A stretch of DNA of 24,803 bases from Desulfosporosinus sp. UBA5188. Lineage in GTDB: Bacteria; Bacillota; Desulfitobacteriia; Desulfitobacteriales; Desulfitobacteriaceae. Where the stretch lies: positions 421 to 25,223 of the forward strand of contig DHWG01000154.1 of assembly GCA_002413075.1 (NCBI GenBank). Reading direction: 5' to 3'. Positions 6,999 through 15,588 of the stretch are shown here, piece by piece. The notes under the pieces were generated by a model. That model had not been told where the DNA came from, searched no databases, and was given only the letters and a program-made list of their open reading frames with translations. Position 1 is the first letter of the stretch; the number at the start of each line of letters is the position of its first letter. A program made the translations under genes and the position numbers.

Positions 6999-7526
6999 AT
7001 GCCTAATATTGAAGAAAAAAGCCAAGTTGTTTCGGAAATCAAGGAAAAGTTTCAACAGGCCTCTGGGATTGTCTTAGCTGACTACCGTGGTTTAACTGTG
7101 GCTCAAGTAACGCAATTGCGTGCTCAACTACGTCTTGCAGGCGTTGAGTACAGGGTGATGAAAAACACACTTGTGCGTCGAGCTGCTATTGAACTAGGAA
7201 TAGAAGGCCTAGATTCCTATCTTAAGGGACCGACCGCACTGGCTTTTTGTGCAGACCCTGTCGCTCCAGCTAAAGTCTTGACAGAGTTTGCGAAAGTGAA
7301 TAAGCTCAAAAAATTCCAAATCAAAGCTGGAGTTCTCGATGGGAAAGTGATCGGACCTGAGGGCGTCAAAGCTCTTGCAGCCCTTCCTTCTCGCGAAGTG
7401 CTACTAGCTATGGTCCTGCGTGGTATGCAGGCGCCTCTTACTGGTATGGCTAATGTTCTCCAAGGACCAATCCGCAAAATGGCCTATGCTTTGGAAGAAG
7501 TACGTAAACTTAAGGCTGCTCAATAG
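6999..7526 (+). CDS. rplJ: 50S ribosomal protein L10
   Basis: Base of the L7/L12 stalk: the N-terminal part binds 23S rRNA beside L11 and the C-terminal helix carries the L7/L12 dimers. 175 residues. Typical blocks are SGIVLADYRGLTVAQVTQLR (about 23-42), VMKNTLVRRA and the KGPTALAF segment, ending in the helix KMAYALEEVRKLKAAQ. AAGGAGGT at 6984-6991 gives a strong start. Regulated by the leader immediately upstream; rplL follows after 50 nt, as in all bacteria. Confidence 0.97.
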   Translation: MPNIEEKSQVVSEIKEKFQQASGIVLADYRGLTVAQVTQLRAQLRLAGVEYRVMKNTLVRRAAIELGIEGLDSYLKGPTALAFCADPVAPAKVLTEFAKVNKLKKFQIKAGVLDGKVIGPEGVKALAALPSREVLLAMVLRGMQAPLTGMANVLQGPIRKMAYALEEVRKLKAAQ

Positions 7527-7576
7527 TCTAATCTCAGGTTCTATAAAACAACAATATTTTAAGGGGGAAATTAATC

Positions 7577-7954
7577 ATGTCTAAAGTAACTGAAATTCTC
7601 GAATCTGTAAAAGTTTTAACGGTCCTGGAACTCGCCGAACTGGTAAAGGCCTTTGAAGAAGAATTCGGTGTCAGCGCATCTGCTCCAGCAGCAGTTGCAG
7701 GTGCAGGAGCAGCAGCTCCAGCAGCTGACGAAGTAGAAGAAAAAACAGAGTTCGATGTTATCCTCAACAGTTGCGGAGCTTCTAAGATTAGTGTTATCAA
7801 AATTGTTCGTGAAGCAACTGGCCTAGGTCTCAAAGAGGCTAAGGATATGGTAGACAACGCACCAAAAGCAATTAAAGAAAAAATTTCCAAAGACGATGCA
7901 GAAGCATTGAAAGCTAAATTAATTGAAGCTGGTGCAACCGCCGAGGTTAAGTAA
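7577..7954 (+). CDS. rplL: 50S ribosomal protein L7/L12
   Basis: Multi-copy stalk protein that recruits and stimulates EF-G, EF-Tu and IF2. 125 residues in three parts: an N-terminal dimerisation domain (1 to about 32), an alanine-rich hinge (about 36-56), and the globular C-terminal domain with EKTEFDVIL, KISVIKIVREATGLGLKEAK and the VDNAPKAIKE helix that touches the factors. AAGGGGGA (7561-7568) lies 8 nt before the ATG. It ends the rplJL unit; a strong hairpin follows 13 nt after the stop. Confidence 0.98.
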   Translation: MSKVTEILESVKVLTVLELAELVKAFEEEFGVSASAPAAVAGAGAAAPAADEVEEKTEFDVILNSCGASKISVIKIVREATGLGLKEAKDMVDNAPKAIKEKISKDDAEALKAKLIEAGATAEVK

Positions 7955-7967
7955 GCTTTTGAGATCT

Positions 7968-8005
7968 AAGAAGGTGCTCTCTCATGAGGAGGGTACCTTC
8001 TTTCT
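7968..8005 (+). terminator. Partial terminator or processing hairpin after rplL
   Basis: AAGAAGGT (7968-7975) pairs with ACCTTCTT (7995-8002), and the stem continues inward through several further pairs including G-U, giving about 15 bp. The following bases are T-rich but interrupted (TTTCT). It may attenuate or process the rplL-rpoB transcript, as known for the equivalent junction in E. coli. Confidence 0.6.
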
Positions 8006-8044
8006 AATCCAGTAAGAAGTTCCCTTTCACAGATAAAGTATTAC

Positions 8045-8073
8045 TTGACACCGCTATTTTATTTTGTTATACT
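8045..8073 (+). promoter_or_regulatory. Strong sigma-A promoter of rpoBC
   Basis: Perfect TTGACA (8045-8050), 17-nt T-rich spacer and TATACT (8068-8073, five of six). Predicted start near 8080, leaving a leader of about 235 nt before rpoB. Confidence 0.8.
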
Positions 8074-8079
8074 TTATAA

Positions 8080-8315
8080 GTTACTATGCATATAATTGGA
8101 ATTATTACTTAATCTGTCCATGGTATGGAAATAATGGTCTAGAAACAATCCGAGAACATTGGACATAAAGGAGTTATTAGCTTGATTTTGTCGAAAATGA
8201 TGGCGAATACCATAAACAGTGAAGCGAGGTTCTATTAAAAGGCCTTGCTTTTGGCTGTATATGTCAATATATTTGGACCTCAATGAGAGGAAACCGCACT
8301 GAGGGGTGAAACAAT
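8080..8315 (+). promoter_or_regulatory. Long rpoB 5' leader with possible structure
   Basis: No protein of normal size is encoded here. Visible elements: a long-range stem TGTCCA/TGGACA (8115-8120/8160-8165); directly after it a ribosome binding site and a short reading frame (8182-8238); then CCTC at 8278-8281, which can pair with GAGG 8287-8290 or, as CCTCA 8278-8282, with TGAGG 8300-8304. The second pairing would cover part of the rpoB Shine-Dalgarno GAGGGGTG (8301-8308). This is a candidate regulatory leader, by inspection only. Confidence 0.4.
8182..8238 (+). CDS. Candidate 18-codon leader peptide upstream of rpoB
   Basis: TTG start, 18 codons, TAA stop; the peptide would read MILSKMMANTINSEARFY. 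The support is a good ribosome binding site, AAAGGAG (8167-8173), with ideal 8-nt spacing, in a place where no other gene uses it. It lies about 100 nt into the predicted rpoB transcript. There is no recognisable domain. It could be a translated upstream ORF that affects folding of the leader, or chance. A TTG start and short length keep confidence low. Confidence 0.3.
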   Translation: MILSKMMANTINSEARFY

Positions 8316-11300
8316 ATGTTCTATCCTGTTAAGGTCGGGACACGGGAACGCTGGAGTTATTCCAGAATCCGAGAAGTCCTTGACATGCCAAATCTGATTG
8401 AAATTCAGCAGAACTCCTATCGGTGGTTTCTAGATGAAGGGTTACGCGATATGTTTCGCGATATTTCCCCTATTCAAGATTTCACAGGCAATCTCGTCTT
8501 GGAATTTATCGATTATAACTTAGGTGAGGCTAAATATCAGGTGGAGGAGTGTAAGGAACGCGATGTAACGTTTGCTGCGCCTCTACGCGTAAAGGTTCGT
8601 TTGATTAATAAGGAAACTGGAGAAGTAAAAGAGCAGGAAGTCTTTATGGGGGATTTCCCGTTAATGACCGACAAAGGGACCTTTATTATTAACGGAGCCG
8701 AACGTGTTATCGTCAGCCAACTTGTACGCTCCCCCGGAGTCTATTACGCAGAAAATATCGACGCGAGTGGTAAGAAACTATTCGGAGCGACGGTTATTCC
8801 TAATCGTGGAGCATGGTTGGAATTCGAAACGGATATTAACGATAATATCTTTGTAAGAGTTGACCGAACTCGGAAATTACCGGGGACTGTTCTGATCCGT
8901 GCATTGGGTTATGCCAGCAATGGCCAGATTTTAGAGCTGTTTAATGATAATGAGTACGTCAGAAATACCTTGGAAAGAGACAACTCGGAATCCACTGAGG
9001 AAGCTTTGGTCGAAATTTATAAACGATTAAGACCAGGCGAACCACCGACCGTTGACAGCGCACGATCCTTGCTAGAGGCCTTGTTCTTTGATGCAAAACG
9101 CTATGATCTGGCGAAAGTTGGTCGGTATAAACTCAATAAGAAACTGATTGATTTCCAAGCACCTGAGGACTTACCTCCGATGGATATAAGGCACTTAACC
9201 CGTGGGGATATTGTGGCGACCGTTAAGCGGATGCTTGCCTTGATGGACGGACAGGGCCATAAAGATGACATTGACCATTTAGGAAATCGACGACTTCGTT
9301 CGGTGGGAGAACTCCTGCAGAATCAATTCCGCATAGGATTGTCACGCATGGAACGAGTTGTTCGAGAACGGATGACTATTCAGGACGTCGAAGTGATTAC
9401 CCCTCAAGTCTTAATTAATATTCGACCTGTTGTCGCTGCGATCAAGGAGTTTTTTGGGAGCAGCCAGTTGTCTCAATTTATGGACCAAACAAACCCCTTG
9501 GCTGAGTTAACTCATAAACGTCGCTTAAGTGCGCTAGGACCAGGGGGATTGAGCAGAGAACGTGCAGGTTTTGAAGTGCGTGACGTTCATTTCTCCCACT
9601 ATGGTCGGATGTGTCCAGTAGAAACCCCAGAAGGCCCGAACATTGGTTTGATTGGCTCTTTAGCGACTTTCGGTCGCATAAATCCTTATGGTTTCATTGA
9701 AGCTCCATACCGTAAGGCCGATAAAGAAAATGGTCGAGTTACAGACGATATCCATTACTTAACGGCAGACGAAGAGGAACAATATGTCGTTGCACAAGCT
9801 AATGCTCCGCTCGATAAAGAGGGCAAATTTCTAGGAGAGAAAATTGACGGTCGTCACGGTGCAGACTTTGTTCATGTATCTCCAAACCACGTGGACTACA
9901 TGGATGTTTCGCCGAAACAAATGGTATCGATTGCGACGGCGCTGATCCCGTTCCTGGAACATGATGATGCGAACAGGGCCTTGATGGGCTCTAACATGCA
10001 GCGTCAAGCAGTACCGCTCTTACGTACGGATTCACCTTACGTGGGAACTGGAATGGAATACAAGACCGCCAAGGACTCTGGAGTTTGTGCGATTACCCGT
10101 GAAGCTGGAGTTGTGGAACGATCGACCGCAGATGAGATCATTGTTCTTCATCCTGATGGAACGACAGAAAAACATAAATTGCTCAAATATGCACGCTCTA
10201 ACCAAGGAACCTGTATTAACCAGCGCCCCATTGTTACCAAAGGGGAACAGGTTGAAGCAAATCAGATTATTGCCGACGGTCCGTCGACAGACCATGGAGA
10301 ACTAGCGTTGGGTCACAACGTTTTAGTCGCCTTTATGACTTGGGAAGGGTATAACTATGAGGATGCGATCCTCATTAGTGAAAAGCTTATTCGTGAAGAT
10401 TACTATACTTCCATTCATATAGAAGAGTATGAATCCGATTCACGTGATACAAAGCTTGGACCGGAAGAAATTACTCGTGATATTCCGAACGTCGGAGAAG
10501 ATGTCCTGAAGGATCTTGATGAACGCGGGATTATTCGAGTCGGTGCAGAAGTTCGCCCAGGTGATATCTTGGTGGGTAAAGTAACGCCAAAAGGGGAGAC
10601 CGAACTCACCGCAGAAGAACGCTTGCTTCGTGCGATCTTTGGAGAGAAAGCCCGCGAGGTGCGTGATACCTCCTTACGAGTTCCTCACGGAGAAGCTGGT
10701 AAAATTGTTGATGTAAAGGTCTTTACTCGCGAAAATGGGGATGAATTATCTCCTGGGGTGAATCAACTCGTACGGGTTTACATTGCACAGAAACGAAAAA
10801 TTTCTGTGGGTGACAAAGTAGCGGGTCGACACGGAAACAAAGGTGTTATTTCCCGTATTATGCGGCAAGAAGATATGCCGTTTATGCCGGATGGTACGCC
10901 CATTGAAATTGTTCTTAATCCACTAGGTGTTCCTTCTCGAATGAATATCGGGCAAGTTCTAGAAACACACCTCGGTTGGGCAGCTAAGACCTTAGGAATT
11001 CGTATTGCAACGCCAGTCTTTGATGGTGCTACAGAAGACGATATTTTTGCAACTCTGAAGAAGGCTGGACTTCCGAAAGACGGGAAGACCTTACTATATG
11101 ACGGGCGCACAGGAGATCCGTTTGACAGTAAGATCACCGTCGGATATATGTATGTTCTCAAACTCCATCATTTGGTTGACGATAAAATTCATGCACGTTC
11201 GACAGGTCCTTACTCCCTTGTGACACAGCAACCGTTGGGTGGTAAAGCACAATTCGGAGGACAACGTTTTGGGGAAATGGAAGTTTGGGCTTTAGAAGCT

Positions 11301-11702
11301 TACGGCGCAGCTTATACTTTGCAAGAAATCCTAACCGTGAAATCAGATGATGTCGTGGGACGTGTTAAGACCTACGAAGCGATCGTCAAAGGTGAAAACA
11401 TTCCTGAACCTGGTATTCCTGAATCCTTTAAGGTCTTGATTAAGGAGATGCAAAGCTTAGGACTTGATGTTCGAGTCTTAGCGGCGGATGATCAAGAAAT
11501 TCAGATCCATGACACCGATGAGGATATTACGGAAACGGCCAAGGAACTCGGCCTTGATCAACATGAGGCACTTCCTGCCCCGACGACGCGCGTCGTTGCT
11601 AAGAAGGACGAGGAAGAGCCCGTTGATGATGAAGAACCTTCTGATGAAGAAGATGTAGAACCCCTCATAGAGGAAGATATAGATTCCGACGATCTCAAAT
11701 AG
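8316..11702 (+). CDS. rpoB: DNA-directed RNA polymerase subunit beta
   Basis: Catalytic core subunit of RNA polymerase, 1128 residues. N-terminal protrusion and lobes start VGTRERWSYSRIREVLDMPNL. The rifampicin-binding cluster runs from G381 to S405 (GSSQLSQFMDQTNPL onward), with wild-type-like Q387, D390, H400, R403 and S405, so no classical resistance change is visible. Later blocks include the KRKISVGDKVAGRHGNKGVIS basic motif near the active site and the PSRMNIGQVLETHLG region. The last roughly 36 residues (1093-1128) are a strongly acidic low-complexity tail. ATG 8316 follows GAGGGGTG (8301-8308) by 7 nt. rpoC begins 27 nt after the stop. Confidence 0.98.
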   Translation: MFYPVKVGTRERWSYSRIREVLDMPNLIEIQQNSYRWFLDEGLRDMFRDISPIQDFTGNLVLEFIDYNLGEAKYQVEECKERDVTFAAPLRVKVRLINKETGEVKEQEVFMGDFPLMTDKGTFIINGAERVIVSQLVRSPGVYYAENIDASGKKLFGATVIPNRGAWLEFETDINDNIFVRVDRTRKLPGTVLIRALGYASNGQILELFNDNEYVRNTLERDNSESTEEALVEIYKRLRPGEPPTVDSARSLLEALFFDAKRYDLAKVGRYKLNKKLIDFQAPEDLPPMDIRHLTRGDIVATVKRMLALMDGQGHKDDIDHLGNRRLRSVGELLQNQFRIGLSRMERVVRERMTIQDVEVITPQVLINIRPVVAAIKEFFGSSQLSQFMDQTNPLAELTHKRRLSALGPGGLSRERAGFEVRDVHFSHYGRMCPVETPEGPNIGLIGSLATFGRINPYGFIEAPYRKADKENGRVTDDIHYLTADEEEQYVVAQANAPLDKEGKFLGEKIDGRHGADFVHVSPNHVDYMDVSPKQMVSIATALIPFLEHDDANRALMGSNMQRQAVPLLRTDSPYVGTGMEYKTAKDSGVCAITREAGVVERSTADEIIVLHPDGTTEKHKLLKYARSNQGTCINQRPIVTKGEQVEANQIIADGPSTDHGELALGHNVLVAFMTWEGYNYEDAILISEKLIREDYYTSIHIEEYESDSRDTKLGPEEITRDIPNVGEDVLKDLDERGIIRVGAEVRPGDILVGKVTPKGETELTAEERLLRAIFGEKAREVRDTSLRVPHGEAGKIVDVKVFTRENGDELSPGVNQLVRVYIAQKRKISVGDKVAGRHGNKGVISRIMRQEDMPFMPDGTPIEIVLNPLGVPSRMNIGQVLETHLGWAAKTLGIRIATPVFDGATEDDIFATLKKAGLPKDGKTLLYDGRTGDPFDSKITVGYMYVLKLHHLVDDKIHARSTGPYSLVTQQPLGGKAQFGGQRFGEMEVWALEAYGAAYTLQEILTVKSDDVVGRVKTYEAIVKGENIPEPGIPESFKVLIKEMQSLGLDVRVLAADDQEIQIHDTDEDITETAKELGLDQHEALPAPTTRVVAKKDEEEPVDDEEPSDEEDVEPLIEEDIDSDDLK

Positions 11703-11729
11703 TCCCCCGGACGAAAGGAGCGATAAGGA

Positions 11730-14700
11730 TTGCTAGACGTCAATAACTTCGACCGCATGCGAATCGGCTTAGCTTCTCCGGACATGATTCGTGAGTGGTC
11801 ATTTGGAGAGGTAAAGAAACCTGAAACCATTAACTATCGGACCTTAAAGCCGGAACGAGAAGGTTTGTTTTGTGAGAAAATCTTTGGACCAACTCGGGAC
11901 TGGGAATGCCACTGCGGAAAATATAAACGCGTTCGCTATAAAGGAATCGTTTGTGACCGTTGTGGCGTAGAAGTGACCCGTTCTAAAGTGCGTCGTGAGC
12001 GGATGGGGCACATTGTCCTCGCTGCTCCGGTCTCCCATATTTGGTACTTTAAAGGAATCCCAAGCCGAATGGGCCTACTTTTGGACATGTCGCCTCGTGC
12101 TCTGGAAAAAGTTCTGTATTTTGTCTCCTATATTGTGACCGATTCAGGAGATACGTCCTTGATGAAGAAACAACTCTTGACGGAAACAGAATATAGGGAA
12201 TATCGTGATAAGTACGGCGATCGTTTTCAAGCCAGCATGGGTGCAGAAGCTGTTAAAATGTTGCTTGCTGAAATGGATCTAGATAAGCTTAATGAAGAAC
12301 TTCGCATAGAGTTAAAAGAGGTCTCTGGACAGCGGAAAATCCGGGCGATCCGTCGCCTGGAAGTTGTCGAGGCTTTCAAAACATCTGGAAATCGACCAGA
12401 ATGGATGATCATGGATGCTGTTCCAGTCATACCACCGGAATTGCGGCCCATGGTCCAATTGGATGGTGGACGATTCGCTACTTCTGACCTTAATGATCTC
12501 TATCGTCGAGTCATTAATCGGAACAATCGGTTGAAACGTCTATTGGATCTTGGCGCACCAGACATTATTGTACGCAATGAGAAACGGATGCTCCAAGAAG
12601 CCGTGGATGCCTTGATTGACAATGGTCGTCGCGGACGTCCAGTCACGGGTCCAGGCAACAGACCTCTTAAATCTCTCAGCGATATGTTAAAGGGCAAACA
12701 AGGACGCTTTAGGCAGAACCTCTTGGGAAAACGCGTGGATTACTCTGGCCGGTCTGTTATTGTTGTTGGACCGAACCTGAAACTTCATCAGTGCGGTCTT
12801 CCTAAGGAAATGGCTTTAGAACTCTTTAAACCGTTTGTCATGAAGAAACTGGTCAGTGAAGGCCATGCTCACAATATTAAAAGTGCAAAACGTATGGTCG
12901 AGAGAGTGCGCCCAGAAGTATGGGATGTCCTTGAAGAAGTCATCTCTGATCACCCAGTCATGCTGAATCGGGCACCAACCCTTCACCGTCTAGGAATTCA
13001 GGCCTTTGAACCGATTTTAGTTGAGGGACGCGCTTTACAGATCCACCCATTAGTCTGTACAGCCTATAACGCTGACTTTGATGGTGACCAAATGGCGGTT
13101 CACGTTCCTTTGTCTGCAGAGGCACAATCTGAAGCTAGATTGCTGATGTTGGCATCACACAATATCTTGAATCCAAAAGACGGTCGACCAGTACAAACTC
13201 CTACCCAAGATATGGTTTTGGGATCCTACTACTTAACGATGGATCGTCCTGGCGCTTTTGGGGAAGGTAAAATATTTAAAGATTATGATGAAGCTGTCTT
13301 GGCTTATGATTCCAAAGCAGTTCACCTACAAGCCAGTATTAAAGTTCGTCGCAATGGAGCCCTCTTGGAGACGACCGTTGGTCGCTTAATCTTCAATTCC
13401 GTGATTCCTCCCGAAGTCGGTTATTTCAACGAAGTGATCGGTAAAAAGGGCCTCGGTGATATCGTTGCTAAAACGTATCGTAAGTGTGGCTATGAAGCAA
13501 CAGCTTCGCTTCTGGACGGGCTAAAAAACCAAGGCTTTAAGTTCTCCACACGAGCAGGAATGACCGTCGGGTTGATGGACATAACCGTTCCTGAGGCGAA
13601 AACGGAGATCCTCGCGAAAGCGGATGCAGCCGTTGCTAAAACAGAGCTTCAATTCCGTCGGGGTTTAATTACGGATGAAGAGCGGTATAACCTTGTCATT
13701 GATACTTGGGCTAAGGCCACAAAAACCGTTACCCAGGCGTTGATGGATACCCTAGATCAGTTTAATCCGGTCTACATGATGGCGACATCAGGGGCACGTG
13801 GTAATATTCAACAACTGAGACAATTAGCCGGAATGCGGGGACTTATGGCGGATCCTACAGGAAAAACCATTGAGTTGCCAATTAAGGCAAACTTCCGTGA
13901 AGGCCTTACTGTCTTAGAATACTTCATCTCTTCACATGGTGCGCGGAAAGGTTTGGCAGATACTGCGCTGCGAACCGCTGACTCAGGTTATCTGACGCGT
14001 CGATTAGTCGACGTATCTCAAGATGTTATTGTGCGTGAAGACGACTGCGAAACTACGACGGGTATCATGGTAGAAGATATTAAAGACGGCCCTGAAATTA
14101 TTGAGCCTCTCATAGACCGTTTGGTCGGACGCTTTGTCTTGGAAGAGATACACCATCCGAAAACCGGAGAATTACTCGCTTCACCTGACTATGAGATCAC
14201 GGAGGAACAAGCTGAAGAAATCGTGAATAACTTCGAGTCAGCGATCATTCGCTCAGTGCTCACGTGTAAATCACGCTATGGTGTCTGTAAGAAGTGCTAC
14301 GGCCGTAATCTTGCAACAGGGCATCCTGTTGAGATGGGCGAGGCCGTTGGAATTATTGCCGCACAATCCATTGGAGAACCTGGAACTCAGCTCACGATGC
14401 GGACGTTTCATACCGGTGGTGTAGCAGGGGATGATATAACCCAAGGTCTTCCTCGGATCGAAGAGTTGTTTGAAGGTCGTAAACCTAAAGGGCAAGCTAT
14501 TATTTCAGAAGCAATCGGCAAGGTATCCATCAGTGAAGTCAAAGGAAGACGAGAAATAGATCTTCTGACTGAAACCGACGAGCATCTAACCTATACCATC
14601 CCTTACGGATCACGGCTCTGTGTTAAAGAGGGACAAATGGTTGAAGCTGGCGACGAGTTGACCGAGGGAAGCATTAATCCCCATGATATGCTCAAAGTAA

Positions 14701-15158
14701 AAGGTCAACGCGGGGTTCAGGTCTATTTGTTAGCTGAGGTTCAGCGTGTATATCGCCTTCAAGGGGTTGATATTAATGACAAGCACATTGAAGTCATGGT
14801 TCGCCAGATGTTACGCAAGGTGAAAATTGATGATGCTGGAGATACAAGTCTACTCCCTGGTGGTTTAATTGGAGTCTTTGAATTTCAAGACGAAAATGTT
14901 CGGACGATTGCTGAAGGTGGAGAACCTGCAGTCGCTCACCCTGTATTACTAGGGATTACAAAGGCTTCTCTGGCCACAGATTCCTTCCTCTCAGCGGCTT
15001 CTTTCCAAGAAACAACTCGAGTTCTCACGGAAGCGGCCATCAAAGGAAAAGTTGATCCCTTACTCGGCTTAAAAGAGAATGTGATCATCGGTAAATTAAT
15101 CCCAGCTGGAACAGGCATGTCAAGGTATCGAACGATAAAAACTTTGGAAGCAAAGTAA
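11730..15158 (+). CDS. rpoC: DNA-directed RNA polymerase subunit beta'
   Basis: Holds the polymerase active-site magnesium and clamp; 1142 residues. The N-terminal zinc finger is C60-x-C62 ... C75-xx-C78. The invariant NADFDGD motif has Asp at 449, 451 and 453. The second zinc site is C773, C846, C853 and C856. The bridge helix/trigger loop region includes GEAVGIIAAQSIGEPGTQLTM. There is no large lineage insertion. The start is TTG 11730 (reads MLDVNNFDRM), with AAAGGAG (11714-11720) 9 nt upstream; the LDVNNF beginning is the usual Firmicute N-terminus. Cotranscribed with rpoB; a new promoter lies just after the stop. Confidence 0.98.
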   Translation: MLDVNNFDRMRIGLASPDMIREWSFGEVKKPETINYRTLKPEREGLFCEKIFGPTRDWECHCGKYKRVRYKGIVCDRCGVEVTRSKVRRERMGHIVLAAPVSHIWYFKGIPSRMGLLLDMSPRALEKVLYFVSYIVTDSGDTSLMKKQLLTETEYREYRDKYGDRFQASMGAEAVKMLLAEMDLDKLNEELRIELKEVSGQRKIRAIRRLEVVEAFKTSGNRPEWMIMDAVPVIPPELRPMVQLDGGRFATSDLNDLYRRVINRNNRLKRLLDLGAPDIIVRNEKRMLQEAVDALIDNGRRGRPVTGPGNRPLKSLSDMLKGKQGRFRQNLLGKRVDYSGRSVIVVGPNLKLHQCGLPKEMALELFKPFVMKKLVSEGHAHNIKSAKRMVERVRPEVWDVLEEVISDHPVMLNRAPTLHRLGIQAFEPILVEGRALQIHPLVCTAYNADFDGDQMAVHVPLSAEAQSEARLLMLASHNILNPKDGRPVQTPTQDMVLGSYYLTMDRPGAFGEGKIFKDYDEAVLAYDSKAVHLQASIKVRRNGALLETTVGRLIFNSVIPPEVGYFNEVIGKKGLGDIVAKTYRKCGYEATASLLDGLKNQGFKFSTRAGMTVGLMDITVPEAKTEILAKADAAVAKTELQFRRGLITDEERYNLVIDTWAKATKTVTQALMDTLDQFNPVYMMATSGARGNIQQLRQLAGMRGLMADPTGKTIELPIKANFREGLTVLEYFISSHGARKGLADTALRTADSGYLTRRLVDVSQDVIVREDDCETTTGIMVEDIKDGPEIIEPLIDRLVGRFVLEEIHHPKTGELLASPDYEITEEQAEEIVNNFESAIIRSVLTCKSRYGVCKKCYGRNLATGHPVEMGEAVGIIAAQSIGEPGTQLTMRTFHTGGVAGDDITQGLPRIEELFEGRKPKGQAIISEAIGKVSISEVKGRREIDLLTETDEHLTYTIPYGSRLCVKEGQMVEAGDELTEGSINPHDMLKVKGQRGVQVYLLAEVQRVYRLQGVDINDKHIEVMVRQMLRKVKIDDAGDTSLLPGGLIGVFEFQDENVRTIAEGGEPAVAHPVLLGITKASLATDSFLSAASFQETTRVLTEAAIKGKVDPLLGLKENVIIGKLIPAGTGMSRYRTIKTLEAK

Positions 15159-15166
15159 ACGGATGA

Positions 15167-15195
15167 TTGACACGCTAGATATCTAATGCTAAAAT
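15167..15195 (+). promoter_or_regulatory. Promoter of rplGB-rpsL-rpsG-fusA-tuf
   Basis: Perfect TTGACA (15167-15172), 17-nt spacer and TAAAAT (15190-15195, five of six), only 9 nt after the rpoC stop. Predicted start near 15202, which excludes the GTG at 15204 as a normal ribosome-bound start. Confidence 0.75.
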
Positions 15196-15224
15196 ATTAA
15201 AGTGTGATTAAGGGGGAAAGCATT

Positions 15225-15479
15225 TTGGTGCTTGATGAAGCCTTCAGGAACGCCAAACGTAAAACAGTTGGGGTAAAACAAACCCAACGGGCTCTGGAAA
15301 AGGGGCTTGTGAGACGTTTATTCATAGCTAAAGATGCTGAACCCCATGTTCTTCGTTCACTCTTAGAATGGTGTGCGAACCATGATGTCGCTCAAACGGA
15401 GGTTCCAACGATGAAAGAACTAGGAAAATCATGTGGAATCGAAGTAGGCACAGCGGTAGCCGCCATCTTAGTTGACTAA
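15225..15479 (+). CDS. rplGB: L7Ae-family RNA-binding protein (YbxF/RplGB type)
   Basis: Small kink-turn RNA-binding protein. B. subtilis YbxF at the same locus binds K-turn RNA and associates with ribosomes, but its role is not settled. About 84 residues. Family features seen: VGVKQTQRALEKGLVRRLFIAKDAEP (split across the first half), the MKELGKSCGIEVG motif of the RNA-binding face and the hydrophobic AVAAILVD end. The start is unclear: AAGGGGG (15210-15216) lies 8 nt before TTG 15225 and 11 nt before GTG 15228. The location between rpoC and rpsL is conserved in Firmicutes. Confidence 0.9.
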   Translation: MVLDEAFRNAKRKTVGVKQTQRALEKGLVRRLFIAKDAEPHVLRSLLEWCANHDVAQTEVPTMKELGKSCGIEVGTAVAAILVD

Positions 15480-15518
15480 CTACAAGTTAGTGGTCAAAAG
15501 ACACTTAGTGTAGGATTT

Positions 15519-15553
15519 GGAATTGCTTGCTAAATGCTGCTGCAAGCAATTCC
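15519..15553 (+). repeat. Perfect 12-bp hairpin upstream of rpsL
   Basis: GGAATTGCTTGC (15519-15530) and GCAAGCAATTCC (15542-15553) around an 11-nt loop, 21 nt before the rpsL ribosome binding site. The bases after it (TTGCATATGG) are not a T-run, so it is not a standard terminator. It may be an mRNA processing, stabilising or protein-binding element. Confidence 0.7.
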
Positions 15554-15588
15554 TTGCATATGGATCTGATCAGAAAGGAGGTAGAGAC

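Noticed and set aside
15517..15588. N-terminal extension of rpsL with a Cys-rich start
   Set aside because: It reads through the 12-bp hairpin and the AAAGGAGGT site; S12 begins MPTINQL.
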